A stretch of 64,000 bases of DNA from Anaerolineales bacterium (GTDB lineage: Bacteria; Chloroflexota; Anaerolineae; Anaerolineales; Villigracilaceae), in the NCBI GenBank assembly GCA_020634895.1, contig JACKAV010000012.1, forward strand, positions 62,001-126,000, in the 5' to 3' direction. Each line of letters starts with the position of its first letter. Position 1 is the first letter of the stretch. This document shows, piece by piece, positions 8,356-17,355 of this stretch. The position numbers were made by a program, and so were the translations under genes. The notes beneath the pieces are model-generated. The model was given only the letters and a program-made list of their open reading frames with translations. It was not told the origin of the DNA and did not search any database.

Positions 8356-9246
8356 TCATTCCGGCTTTTTCCCGATTGCGAGCATTTTATTTCGAATGGG
8401 GAATACGATGAAGAAAATCCTCACGAAAGGTAAAAGGATTTTGACGAACGTTTCCGAACGCACCAGCTTTTTTAAATAAAAGCCGTAAGGGAAGGAAAGT
8501 TCGTGGAACCGATTTAATTCCAAAACTTCAAGTCCGGCTGTTTCGAACAATCCGCGCATTTCTGCCAGCGAAAGAATTTGCTTATGCCCGAACGGTTTGG
8601 ACGAATACATCGTGTTCAAAAAGGTTGGATATCTTCCACCTGAAAGTTTGTATGTGAATTCCCCAAAGCGGTGATAGAACGCATCGCGGCAGGGCGTATC
8701 GATCAACAGAATACCGCCCGGCTTTAGCAAATTTGCCGCCGCCTGCAGGGTTGCTTGCGGGTAGTTGACATGCTCGATCACATCCCACAGTGTGACGATG
8801 TCGAACGTTCCAGCGAAATGCCGCCAATACTCATCTTCGATGGTTCGTTTGATAACCTCGAAGTCGTGTTTTGTCTTTGCATAATACGCGCGTGTGTCAC
8901 TCAGCTCCACGCCGATGACGTCCGCGCCAGCGGCTTTCAGCGCGGAGAGGAAAAGCCCGCCGCCGCAGCCAATGTCCAATGCCTTCTTGCCGTCGATTGC
9001 GATGTGCCGCTTTACAGCCGCAACCTGATTCTCCAACCGCTCCGGGTTTGATTGCAGCGACGTTTCGATGTATTTGATTTCCTCATCCGTCAATCCGCTG
9101 CCATCGATCTCAGGCGAAACCTCGGTCATTGGGTCGAGATGGTCTATATAATGAAATCCGCCCGGCGAAACGAATACATTGGCATTTGTCAGTTTATATT
9201 TTGGTTCGCCGCTGATCTGTTGTTTTAGTTCGTCGATGTTTTCCAT
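8356..9246 (-). CDS. Class I SAM-dependent methyltransferase
   Basis: UbiG/COQ3-like methyltransferase fold. Motif I is LDIGCGGGLFL (about 90-100); the acidic end of strand 2 is VIGVELS; the post-motif DIVTLWDVIEHV (about 149-160) is typical of O-methyltransferases acting on small molecules or lipids. The C-terminus has hydrophobic segments ending in a short basic tail, suggesting membrane association. The substrate cannot be told. The gene starts exactly where the preceding P-loop kinase gene ends (9246/9247), so the two are translationally linked. Confidence 0.85.
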   Translation of the reverse strand: MENIDELKQQISGEPKYKLTNANVFVSPGGFHYIDHLDPMTEVSPEIDGSGLTDEEIKYIETSLQSNPERLENQVAAVKRHIAIDGKKALDIGCGGGLFLSALKAAGADVIGVELSDTRAYYAKTKHDFEVIKRTIEDEYWRHFAGTFDIVTLWDVIEHVNYPQATLQAAANLLKPGGILLIDTPCRDAFYHRFGEFTYKLSGGRYPTFLNTMYSSKPFGHKQILSLAEMRGLFETAGLEVLELNRFHELSFPYGFYLKKLVRSETFVKILLPFVRIFFIVFPIRNKMLAIGKKPE

Positions 9247-9846
9247 TCAACCTCGTATCGTCCCGATTTTATCAAGGATAAGCGGAACACTGCTTGAATA
9301 TTCGATATCTTCTTTGGATACATCCAATCGTAGGATATTCGCCTCCGGGATCGTGTCCAGCCATTCGTTGATGTGGGACTCAAGAACTTCCGCATCTTCA
9401 CTGGACGCAATGTTGATCCTGTTTCTCGAAGCCAGTCTTTCGCGGACGGTTTGCACGTCGGCGCTGAGCGAAATGACAAGGTCCGGCGGGGGCAGAAATT
9501 GACGGGTCAACGTGTGGAGGCGTCGGCAGAGATCGAACTCCGAAGCGCTGAGCCAGCCCCGGTCATGGAAGAGGCGCGTGAATCCGTAGTAGTCGAGATC
9601 CAATCCGCCATCCATCAAAGCAGGTTTATCCCCTGAACGGAGTTCGCGTTCCTGTTCGGCTCGTGTTAGCAGATAGTCAAGCTGGTTCAGGCTGGCGTAT
9701 CTAACATCTTGTTTGAATAATCCCTGAAACGGACGCTCACTGTGCTGTTCGTACGCAAAAGCAAAATCGTATTTTTTACAGAGAGCCCTCATAAGGGTGG
9801 TCTTTCCCGCGCCGCTTGGACCAACAATTACAAAAAGTTTGTTCAT
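9247..9846 (-). CDS. P-loop kinase, deoxynucleoside-kinase-like
   Basis: The Walker A loop GPSGAGKT (9-16) follows the first beta strand. A DGGLDLDYYGFTRLFHDRG segment in the middle and a LASRNRIN lid-like region with arginines fit the deoxyadenosine/deoxyguanosine kinase and AAA-type nucleoside kinase group. At 199 residues it matches that group. The phosphoryl acceptor is not certain; an adenylylsulfate- or shikimate-type kinase is less likely because their motifs are missing. Forms a two-gene unit with the methyltransferase. Confidence 0.7.
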   Translation of the reverse strand: MNKLFVIVGPSGAGKTTLMRALCKKYDFAFAYEQHSERPFQGLFKQDVRYASLNQLDYLLTRAEQERELRSGDKPALMDGGLDLDYYGFTRLFHDRGWLSASEFDLCRRLHTLTRQFLPPPDLVISLSADVQTVRERLASRNRINIASSEDAEVLESHINEWLDTIPEANILRLDVSKEDIEYSSSVPLILDKIGTIRG

Positions 9847-9900
9847 GGAAATTTGATTTTATATTAAAATACTGTTGTGTGCGGAACAAAGGAGATTGCA

Positions 9901-10371
9901 GTGACCAAGCAGATGGAGATCCACTCTGACGACTCGATCCTTGATGAAATAGAATTCAAGCCTTATCGTAACGCGATGATTCGGCGGGTTGTGCCATTTT
10001 TGCCGGCTCCAGATGAACCGCAGACGATGGAGGTCACCACCCCGTGGGGGTCGGTGCTCACTGTGAAATACGGCGATATGCTTATCAGCGAATTGGATGC
10101 GCCGCAGGATGTGTGGCCGATCGATGCGGGCATTTTCGATGAAACATATATGATGACAGGACCTGGCATTTGCATCAAGCGGGCGATCACATTGATCGCG
10201 CCTTTATCGGAAATTGCCGGCGGCGATGAGGATCAGATGGTTACGGTCTATACACTGGAGGGACCGGAAACTGTACGCGCCGGTGACTTTTGTCTGGCAA
10301 AGGGTGTTCGGGGCGAGATCTGGCCCTGTTTGAACGAGAAGGTTGCAAAGACAATGAGACCCGCTGAGTAA
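9901..10371 (+). CDS. Hypothetical protein, 156 aa
   Basis: No firm family. The middle has YGDMLISELDAP and the C-terminal part has DFCLAKGVRGEIWPCL, which recall the small PGDYG-type domain of proteins that bind phosphorylated ligands, but the match is loose. I start at GTG 9901 because AAAGGAG lies 6 bases upstream; an upstream in-frame GTG at 9877 has no ribosome site. It is divergent from the kinase/methyltransferase pair (54 bp apart) and ends in a terminator that overlaps its stop codon. Confidence 0.65.
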   Translation: MTKQMEIHSDDSILDEIEFKPYRNAMIRRVVPFLPAPDEPQTMEVTTPWGSVLTVKYGDMLISELDAPQDVWPIDAGIFDETYMMTGPGICIKRAITLIAPLSEIAGGDEDQMVTVYTLEGPETVRAGDFCLAKGVRGEIWPCLNEKVAKTMRPAE

Positions 10372-10381
10372 GGCGGGTCTC
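10356..10381. terminator. Terminator hairpin overlapping a stop codon
   Basis: GAGACCCGC/GCGGGTCTC, 9-bp stem (10356-10364 with 10373-10381) containing the TAA of the plus-strand gene in its loop region, followed by CTTCTTTATT. It also lies just after the end of the minus-strand gene at 10389 and may serve both. Confidence 0.7.
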
Positions 10382-10388
10382 TTCTTTA

Positions 10389-12833
10389 TTAAACTTTTTT
10401 TACTGCGGGCTTTACCTTTTTCATTACTTTTGACGATCCGTTCTTTTTATTTGAATCGTCTGTTGGTGAACTTTGCTGGATGAGCCGTTCGAGTGCGGTA
10501 TCGATCACACTGTAAATGTATTTGGAGGGGTTGATCGGTTCCTCGACAACGCCGCCCACATCTCGCATCATATCGACCATGTAGCGTGTCAGGTTGACAT
10601 CGCGGTCTTTGGTTTCGCCGGCATATTCATTGACCACTGCGATCATGCGCATATTGTCGACGCCGACACGTCCGAGCGCCGAATAGATTGCCCAGCGGCA
10701 ATTGCGCTCCAACAGGTTGTCGCCCTCTTTGGGTTGACCAAGGTGCTCGATCTGATAGATCTCGTCTGCAAGAGGATGGTTGCGGATCTTGTAAAAGCGT
10801 TCGAGCCATTCTTCGCCCGCGGGTGAGACGTATTTTCGGGTATACGCAGACTCAGGCATTGGAAGGAATATCTTTAATTTAACCCCCAGCTCGACGCAGA
10901 TCTCCGCAAATATGATCTCGCTTCCGGCGGACAAACCCGCCAGAAATGCCCTGTCGTGCGGACCCGGCGCGAACTTTTCCACGCGCTTGCGGATCTCCTG
11001 TCGGAGTTCCGTTTCGTTCTCTGAGGGAAACGACCTCTTTTCCTTGCCTGGGTAATCCACCATATAACCGGTGAAGAGCAATGCCCGACCGCTTGTGTTC
11101 TTTGAACCTGGGCGATTGTCGATCTGCGGAATATTCCCCGCATCACCCGTGCTGGCGTGTCTGATCTCATCATTAATGAGTTTGGCGCATGCTGCAACGA
11201 ATTCAGGTCGGATTCCCAATGCCTTCAGAGTCTCCAACTGACTAAGCGATGATCTAAGTGAGAACAGATCACGGCGCAATGCTGTTATTGCTTTGCGGTA
11301 GGAACGAAGAACTTCTTCCTTGTCGTTGGAGGTCAGAAGACGCAATTCTGCCAGCGAAACCAGCGACCAGTAATCCGCTTTATCCTGATCGGATTCTATC
11401 TTGCCTTCCAGCGAGAACCTTAATGTATCCCTTAATCCGGGCAGCATATTTCGGATGCGCGTGATGTCGGGGTCGGGTGTCTTTTTGCTATCGAACATGT
11501 CCGCAAGGTAAATGGCAAGTATGGATAATGTATGGGCATTGATACCCGGATAGCACTCCCGCAGATCGAGGCGGTATCCTTTCATGTATATGTCGATGGA
11601 TCGGATAAGCCAGTGATACGTCTCAAAGGCATGTTTGAGGCGTTTTTCCTTATTACGGGTCCTGATCCATGAGTTTGTCCACATCTCTTTGTAAATGCGC
11701 CCAAGATAGGAAATGGATGCATCGTCGTTTGGGTGATCAGCAAGAATACTTTCCAGTTTGACGATGGCTTCGCTTACGCGTCCGACACGGTTCAAGTGAA
11801 AGGCTTCCTGCCGGCGAAATTCCAGGTTGTCCGAATTGACCTGCAGCCCTTCGCGATATTGCTTAAGCGCCAATTCGTAACGTCCCAGTTTTGCCAGCGC
11901 GTTGCCGACTTCCGAAACAGCATCCTCACGGATGAGTGGATTTCTGATCTCTTCCGTCAGAAGCAGAATATCGCCGATGTGTTTATCTCTCTGCGCTACT
12001 GTTACGCGCTCCTGCCATTCTTCATATTCGCGCCAGAACCCCGTAGCCAGCGGAGTTTGCAGACTCTTCCTTTGCGGTTCGGGCAGCCCGGAAAGCAGGT
12101 TATAGATGGGGCTGTGTACCATATCGCGGTCGGATGCCCAGGTGTCTTTGATGAGGCGGGAGATGGCTTTGATATCGTTACGGATATGCGCCGGGTCTGG
12201 AATTCCCTCGGGGGTAATGTGATAGGGAAGGGTACGGACGTTGAAAATATCGAACGGCATGTAAGCGCGTCCAGCCTGAATGTGAACGACACCGCGCTTT
12301 CGCAGAGCGTGTCGAATACCCAGCTCATAGAAGGCGTTTGCGTTATCGATACTCAGGTCGCACACGACCATATCTGCAAGCAAAAGCTCCTGGAACATAT
12401 CGGTCAGGATATCGCCTGATGACGTCTCTTCATCCGCGCGGAAAGGCTCAAACCCCGCATCTTCGATTGCCGGTTTGATCAGCGTCTTATAAATGGCATT
12501 GAAATCGAACGGATGCCCGTCCGGTCCCTTTTTGTTTCCGAACGGCATGACCACAAATGCGTGTGGTTGTACTTCAGGGTGCAGAGGCTTGTAATCCTTG
12601 CCGCCTAACAGGTCATTGTCACGCTTTTCCAGTTCTTTGGCGGCTCTTGAATCCTTGCTGGCAGCTTTCTCAACTTCATTTTCAGATTTGGGCGCCGTGC
12701 TTGGCACAGGGGTGGACGGGTTTGCAGGCGTCGGAGACATGATTTGATTTGTCTCATCGACACTTTGGGCGGGTGTTGGCTGTGCCTCGTTTTCCGGCTT
12801 TTGCGCCGGTGTATTCTCAATATCTTCACTCAT
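10389..12833 (-). CDS. NDT/TIR-like + TRAFs-binding (DUF4071-type) + SLOG-like protein
   Basis: Three parts after a Pro-rich disordered head (1-85). Residues about 90-200 resemble the nucleoside-deoxyribosyltransferase/TIR-like fold: AFVVMPFG (92-99), a central CDLSIDNANAFYELG (158-172) in which Glu170 is the likely catalytic glutamate. Residues about 270-560 are alpha-helical TPR-like repeats with RECYPGINAHTL, the motif of the MAP3K TRAFs-binding region (DUF4071). Residues about 580-790 form an alpha/beta part with GYMVDYPG and GLSAGSEIIFAEI, typical of SLOG-like Rossmannoid domains. It is the third gene of the operon 15626-10389. Known relatives of these domains occur in nucleotide-sensing conflict systems and, in the same N-terminal order, in animal ASK kinases. 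The exact activity is unknown. Confidence 0.75.
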   Translation of the reverse strand: MSEDIENTPAQKPENEAQPTPAQSVDETNQIMSPTPANPSTPVPSTAPKSENEVEKAASKDSRAAKELEKRDNDLLGGKDYKPLHPEVQPHAFVVMPFGNKKGPDGHPFDFNAIYKTLIKPAIEDAGFEPFRADEETSSGDILTDMFQELLLADMVVCDLSIDNANAFYELGIRHALRKRGVVHIQAGRAYMPFDIFNVRTLPYHITPEGIPDPAHIRNDIKAISRLIKDTWASDRDMVHSPIYNLLSGLPEPQRKSLQTPLATGFWREYEEWQERVTVAQRDKHIGDILLLTEEIRNPLIREDAVSEVGNALAKLGRYELALKQYREGLQVNSDNLEFRRQEAFHLNRVGRVSEAIVKLESILADHPNDDASISYLGRIYKEMWTNSWIRTRNKEKRLKHAFETYHWLIRSIDIYMKGYRLDLRECYPGINAHTLSILAIYLADMFDSKKTPDPDITRIRNMLPGLRDTLRFSLEGKIESDQDKADYWSLVSLAELRLLTSNDKEEVLRSYRKAITALRRDLFSLRSSLSQLETLKALGIRPEFVAACAKLINDEIRHASTGDAGNIPQIDNRPGSKNTSGRALLFTGYMVDYPGKEKRSFPSENETELRQEIRKRVEKFAPGPHDRAFLAGLSAGSEIIFAEICVELGVKLKIFLPMPESAYTRKYVSPAGEEWLERFYKIRNHPLADEIYQIEHLGQPKEGDNLLERNCRWAIYSALGRVGVDNMRMIAVVNEYAGETKDRDVNLTRYMVDMMRDVGGVVEEPINPSKYIYSVIDTALERLIQQSSPTDDSNKKNGSSKVMKKVKPAVKKV

Positions 12834-12858
12834 CGGTTCCTCCTCTGTTGCTGTACTG

Positions 12859-14199
12859 TTATCCTTTTACATCGTTGGTTTTGGGATAACTTGCCAACAG
12901 ATTGTTCAATACGCCGCGAGGTGTTTCTCCAGTGACGGTGACTTCCTTGTAGTCGTCAGCGATCTTTTGCAGGGAGTTGGACAAGTCAAAGCGTTGGACC
13001 ATCTTTGCGGCGAAGTCCTGAAGCGCCTCGCGCATCGACGCCAGTTCTGCCTGCACCACATCAGAGGATGCCTCCTCTGCGAGCGTTCCGAGAATCTCTT
13101 CGAACTGGTCGCTCAGATCGTCGGTGACCTTCTCCAATGCCTCTTCGGTCTGACCGGTTATGGAATCCGTCAATGATTTGCGGAAACGGGCATCCGCTTC
13201 ACGCTGTTCTTCGATGACATTGTTGATGAGTCTTGCTTCTTCGTCCAGGCTGGAGTCCTTAAGCGCCTCCTGCATGGATTTGATGTATTCCACGTTGCGG
13301 CTCCACAAAATATCTTCCGTGCCGCGCACCATGCGGTTGACCTCGGTCTGGGTGCGTTCTTCAGCCTCGAGATTCTTCCAATGGTCGGCGATGATGCCCA
13401 ATTCCATGATGACCTTGCTGTAATTACGCACCACCAGTTCAAGATTCTTTAACTGCTGCCAGCCAAGCAGGGCGCTGGTGAAGGCTGCGGTCAATGCGAC
13501 CCAGATGGTCAATCCGTCGCCAATCGCAGCGAGGACAGCTCCGACCGCGCCGGAGGTGTAGATTAGCAACTGCACACGGGTGCGCTCGCGCTGCTTGACG
13601 GTGATCTTTCTGATATGCCAGTTCAATTCATTCTCAAGACGATACTTAAAGTACTGCTCGCCAATAAGATCGTCAAAGCCGTTGTCGCTGTTTGAGTCGC
13701 CGGGGCTGAAACGCGGCGCAGGTGGAACTTCTCCCTTGAAGGTATCCATCACCAATTCGCCGTTCATGCCGCGATAAACGGAGCGTTGAACTTTTTCCAA
13801 TCTTCTCTCCAGCCATTCACGCCGCTTCGGATTTTTCTTGAGAACGGTACGGTACAAATAAATGTCTTTCAGAACTTCCTCTGCCCCGGCTCTTGCCACC
13901 AGCCAGTCACCGGTGGAGAAGAATTCATTTGTATATGCCGCCAGCAGCGAGGCAAGGATCGGTGTGGCAACCAGCAGGTACTTCAGGATCAATGCGCCAA
14001 TTGCCGGAAAGATCGCGCTGTCCTTCGGGTAAATGGTGGTCAGGATCGAAAGCAGGGTAGCCATGACGCCGAGAGTGACGATCCACCTGCGCAAATTGAT
14101 GAAACTCGCAGTCCGTTTTACAGATGTGTCATCGTACATGGCAAACTTCCGCCAGGCGACTTCAAGGATGGGGGTCTTGTTTTCGTTTTTGGTTTCCAT
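12859..14199 (-). CDS. Tandem SLATT-type membrane protein (DUF4231-like)
   Basis: Two copies of a two-helix membrane unit. Copy 1: helices about 39-57 and 66-90, preceded by a conserved-looking WRKF and followed by a soluble helical part. Copy 2: helices about 209-227 and 229-248, with the YFKYRLENELNWHIRK lead-in and the WKNL...EE tail seen in SLATT (SMODS/SLOG-associated two-TM effector) domains. The last 120 residues are charged, coiled-coil-like. I start at ATG 14199 because GGGAGAAG lies about 8 bases upstream; an earlier in-frame start at 14235 would overlap the preceding gene. SLATT proteins are predicted pore-forming effectors. It sits between the protease gene (17 bp) and the SLOG-like gene (25 bp). 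Confidence 0.75.
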   Translation of the reverse strand: METKNENKTPILEVAWRKFAMYDDTSVKRTASFINLRRWIVTLGVMATLLSILTTIYPKDSAIFPAIGALILKYLLVATPILASLLAAYTNEFFSTGDWLVARAGAEEVLKDIYLYRTVLKKNPKRREWLERRLEKVQRSVYRGMNGELVMDTFKGEVPPAPRFSPGDSNSDNGFDDLIGEQYFKYRLENELNWHIRKITVKQRERTRVQLLIYTSGAVGAVLAAIGDGLTIWVALTAAFTSALLGWQQLKNLELVVRNYSKVIMELGIIADHWKNLEAEERTQTEVNRMVRGTEDILWSRNVEYIKSMQEALKDSSLDEEARLINNVIEEQREADARFRKSLTDSITGQTEEALEKVTDDLSDQFEEILGTLAEEASSDVVQAELASMREALQDFAAKMVQRFDLSNSLQKIADDYKEVTVTGETPRGVLNNLLASYPKTNDVKG

Positions 14200-14216
14200 G
14201 TTTCTTCTCCCTTCGC

Positions 14217-15626
14217 CTACAGGCTTACGAACCACGCGGCGATATAGCCTTCACTGGTTGCGTCTTTGACCTTGAGCCATTGATTGTTCGCCCCGATCTT
14301 GGATTCCCCGCCCGATTCGGCGATGGTGAATTCATAATTGATGGGAACCCGCTTGATGACAGTCGCATCGTTGACGACGGGCTGACTTCTCAACGTGACC
14401 GCCTCAGCCGTGGTTCGAACTTTCACCTCTCCATTGGAAGGGGCGGCGTCTGAACTGTTTGCCTGCGCCGTGGAGCCGCCTGCATATTTGACGTACCACG
14501 CGGCGACATATCCCTCCTTCTTGTTGGCATCGCGGACTTTGATCCACTTGTCTTGAACGCCCACTTTGGCAATCGCCTGATTGGCAGGCTCAAGGCTGAT
14601 CAACTGTTCAGACGGGTCAACGTATCTGATGATGGTATTTGCCGCAACAACAGGTTGTGTTCTTAACGTGATCTGTGTTGTGGGATACAGCGCCAAAGCC
14701 CCGGCTGGCACAGGTGCGGGCGAGGGTGTGTGAGGCGGCTGAGGCGCAGTGCTCGGTGTGGGTGCTGGACCAGCTGTCGGCGTCACGCTGGAGGCGCTGC
14801 CGGTTGCAGGCTGTCCCTTTTTGTCGGAGAGATACCATGCGGCGGCGTATCCCTGGTCACCATCCGGGTCCTGTACCTGAATCCACTGTCCTTGTACGCC
14901 GAGTTTTGCCGCGGCTTGGGCTTTGGGTTCAAGGCAGATAAGCTGGGTGTTCATCATCATGCGCTTCCATAAATAACCTGAGATCGAAGGTTCGGAACGC
15001 AGGGCGAGGTCGTCTTCGGCGGCGTATACCATAAACTTTTCAGAAGGCACAGGGACGTTTGTTTTCTTGGGCGGTTCAGGCGCGGCGACGTTGTAATTCT
15101 CGAACCACAGCACGGCGCTGATCTCTGTTGCCAGTTTGGCGCCGTTGAATTTATAGCGTGTGGTCAATAACACTTCTTTCCCCGGTTCATCGCCGCCGTA
15201 CTTGTATGGATCGTAGATCGAATAATCGTTGCCCTTCTTTTCTTTCACCAAGACGTAATGGGTTTGCAGACCCTGCTGTTTGCTCCAATCCACCTGCAAG
15301 ATGACGGGTTTGCCCGCCGCGACGGCGGAATCAATATAAGCGATCGGGGCGGGGGTGGATTCGCAATCCTGCATGTCGCGGTATACGCAGTTGCCCCAAA
15401 CATAAGGGAGGACGCTTGGGATAAAAAGCGACCCCTGAAAACCGCCAGCCTTTTTCATTTTGTCGTTGACGGTAACAGGAGTTTCGTTGTATCCAATGCC
15501 ATTGAGCATCATGGTTACAGACGTAAGCAGGCAGCCCCATTGCCCGATGGTACTTTCGCCAGTTGTGCCGAGCGGTGTGTTTTTCCATTGATCGTCGTTC
15601 TGGTAGAGATTGTTTGTAACGAACAT
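14217..15626 (-). CDS. C39-like cysteine peptidase with three SH3-type repeats
   Basis: N-terminal 180 residues show a papain-like C39 triad: Cys32 in IGQWGCLLTS, His123 in LQTHYVLV and Asp139 in IYDPY. No signal peptide or membrane helix is visible, unlike secreted C39 enzymes, so it is likely cytoplasmic. The remainder carries three SH3b-like repeats (about 198-270, 308-380, 398-469), each ending in a GYxAAWxV/L phrase, joined by Pro/Thr linkers. It is the first gene of the operon with the SLATT and SLOG-like genes (17 and then 25 bp gaps). A protease in such an operon may process or switch the membrane effector, which is inference. Confidence 0.7.
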   Translation of the reverse strand: MFVTNNLYQNDDQWKNTPLGTTGESTIGQWGCLLTSVTMMLNGIGYNETPVTVNDKMKKAGGFQGSLFIPSVLPYVWGNCVYRDMQDCESTPAPIAYIDSAVAAGKPVILQVDWSKQQGLQTHYVLVKEKKGNDYSIYDPYKYGGDEPGKEVLLTTRYKFNGAKLATEISAVLWFENYNVAAPEPPKKTNVPVPSEKFMVYAAEDDLALRSEPSISGYLWKRMMMNTQLICLEPKAQAAAKLGVQGQWIQVQDPDGDQGYAAAWYLSDKKGQPATGSASSVTPTAGPAPTPSTAPQPPHTPSPAPVPAGALALYPTTQITLRTQPVVAANTIIRYVDPSEQLISLEPANQAIAKVGVQDKWIKVRDANKKEGYVAAWYVKYAGGSTAQANSSDAAPSNGEVKVRTTAEAVTLRSQPVVNDATVIKRVPINYEFTIAESGGESKIGANNQWLKVKDATSEGYIAAWFVSL

Positions 15627-15860
15627 GCAAACCTCGCCTTCTGCATTGATATAAGATGAAATGGATAGGATAATTCTACTCTATTTTGTCAAGCAGACTT
15701 TACGGTTTTTTTAAGGTTTGTTGACGGCTGATACAAATTTCACAAACACTTAAATCGTGACTTATGAAGAAAAATTATTTTCTGAACTTGCTTTTCGGTC
15801 TTTTTGTTCACGCTCTGCAATGTGTTCGTAGAAATACCTCATCTCCGCGTTAAATCAAAA

Positions 15861-15876
15861 TGCGGCGAAAGCCGCA
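15861..15876 (-). terminator. Terminator of the phosphoesterase gene
   Basis: TGCGGC stem with a GAAA/TTTC tetraloop followed on the minus strand by TTTTG, about 14 bp after the stop at 15890. Confidence 0.65.
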
Positions 15877-15889
15877 CTTTTCGTAAATT

Positions 15890-16627
15890 TTATTTGTAGT
15901 GGTATTGTTTGTACCACCATTCTGCGCCGGGCAGTCCGCTTTGTTTCACGCGTTCTATCAACTTGGGAATATCGAAATAAACGCGCCGCATATCTGACCG
16001 CAGGAATTCGCCGTCCTGCTCCACAATGGCATACTCTGCCCAGGGTAAAAGGCTTGGCGGGTTGCCTGGGGTAAAGGCGAACTTAAAGGCATTGCCGACA
16101 CTACCCGAATTTAGGAGAAGAATTTCTCCGCTGCGCCGGTGCATTTGAATGTGTGAATGTCCGCCTATGAAAACGGTGGCAGTTTGTTTTTCGAAATACA
16201 CATCCAATAATTCCTGCGGGGTAATAGCTTGTATCAAATGCGTGGTGGATTTTGGTGAACCATGAAAAGCAAGCAGTTCGATCCCGTGCTCAAAACGGAT
16301 CGTATGCGTGGATTCAAAAGATTCAATAAATTTCAGGTCTTCAGCCCTTAGGTGGTCGCGCCCCCAATACAGGTCGGGAATCAGGTGTTCGGTTATTTCA
16401 AAATCCGCGGCTCGCTCCGGTTCAAGGATCGCCTGATCGTGGTTGCCCATGATCGTAACGGCTTTCCACTCCCTTAACGCATCCAATACCAGCCGCGGCT
16501 CAGGTCCCAAACTGACAGTATCGCCCAGGCAGATAAGCTGGTCGATATTCTGCTTCCTGGCATCCTCCAAGACGGCTTCGAGCGCTGTGAAATTTCCGTG
16601 AATATCTGAAATAAATCCGATTCGCAT
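15890..16627 (-). CDS. Metallophosphoesterase (YfcE/MJ0936-type)
   Basis: Calcineurin-like phosphoesterase. The motifs run in order from the N-terminus: SDIHGN (7-12), GDTVSLGP, GNHDQ, and late GGHSHIQ plus NSGSVG. The order and the short length of 246 residues fit the single-domain phosphodiesterase/phosphatase group. I use ATG 16627; an in-frame TTG 12 bases upstream is possible. The Asp and His ligands of the dinuclear metal site are all present, so it should be active, but the substrate is not shown. The terminator lies just after it. No operon partner is evident, because the next minus-strand gene ends 106 bp upstream. Confidence 0.85.
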   Translation of the reverse strand: MRIGFISDIHGNFTALEAVLEDARKQNIDQLICLGDTVSLGPEPRLVLDALREWKAVTIMGNHDQAILEPERAADFEITEHLIPDLYWGRDHLRAEDLKFIESFESTHTIRFEHGIELLAFHGSPKSTTHLIQAITPQELLDVYFEKQTATVFIGGHSHIQMHRRSGEILLLNSGSVGNAFKFAFTPGNPPSLLPWAEYAIVEQDGEFLRSDMRRVYFDIPKLIERVKQSGLPGAEWWYKQYHYK

Positions 16628-16733
16628 GATTTTTTCCAATTGTACACGACCAAGTTGGTTTAATTTTAAAAATAGAACTTTTGGGTGACGTCAATCCCGC
16701 CTCAGGACCGGAACTTGGGCTTGATTCTCCCTA

Positions 16734-17189
16734 TCAATCCTTTTCTTTAGATCGAAGCGTGATCTCATCCAAATTGACCTCCACCTCGACAGAATCGCCG
16801 TAGTGAATATTTGGAATTTCATGGGCGATCACTTCCAAAAGGGACGGATTTTGGAAATGCCTTTCCTTGGTCTCCGGGTGAGGATAATACACCCAGCCTT
16901 GAAATTCGGCGCCGTTAAAGATGACTTTGCAACGCGAAAAGGAAAACGTCTCGGGTGGGTGTAGGTCTGTCCATTCAACGAGCGGGAAGGTCAACTCGGG
17001 CGAAGACATTTCGAATGTCAGTGGCGCAATGGAGATGTTCAGAGTCCCGTTGAAATATTCGTGTAGATCCAGCCCAAGTGCCGTGAAAAAAGGCTTTTGC
17101 TTTTCTATTGTCCCATAGGGATAATCTTTGGAAGGGCGCGAGGCAACCTGATGTCCGCGAACGAGAATGCCTGGGAGACGTTTATACAC
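16734..17189 (-). CDS. Hypothetical protein resembling DUF120 (CTP-type riboflavin kinase fold), tentative
   Basis: 151 residues. The N-terminal part has GTIEKQKPFF, and HEYFNGTLNISI recalls the PGTLNI phrase of archaeal CTP-dependent riboflavin kinases (DUF120). The C-terminal half contains HFQNPSLLEVIAHEI and an EVEVNLDEITLRS strand. The rest of the family motifs are not clear, so the assignment is weak. The start is GTG at 17189; no in-frame ATG lies nearby. It is a stand-alone gene, with 106 bp to the phosphoesterase downstream and the divergent plus-strand gene 166 bp away. Confidence 0.5.
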   Translation of the reverse strand: MYKRLPGILVRGHQVASRPSKDYPYGTIEKQKPFFTALGLDLHEYFNGTLNISIAPLTFEMSSPELTFPLVEWTDLHPPETFSFSRCKVIFNGAEFQGWVYYPHPETKERHFQNPSLLEVIAHEIPNIHYGDSVEVEVNLDEITLRSKEKD

Positions 17190-17355
17190 TTTGCAAGTAT
17201 ATCAATTTGGCGGGCGAAAAGTCACAGCTTGGAAAAGGCTTGGCGTGGTGATCAGATTTGAGCGGAGAGTGAGGCGCGTTTAATATATCCTGTTCAAAAT
17301 TATGCTATTGTATAAATGTCCAATTGCCTGCATCTCGATTGGATAGGAGCACGAA

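Noticed and set aside
15627..15889. Promoter region with possible small gene
   Set aside because: 263 bp AT-rich upstream of the C39 gene; no ORF with a ribosome site and no convincing -35/-10 pair.
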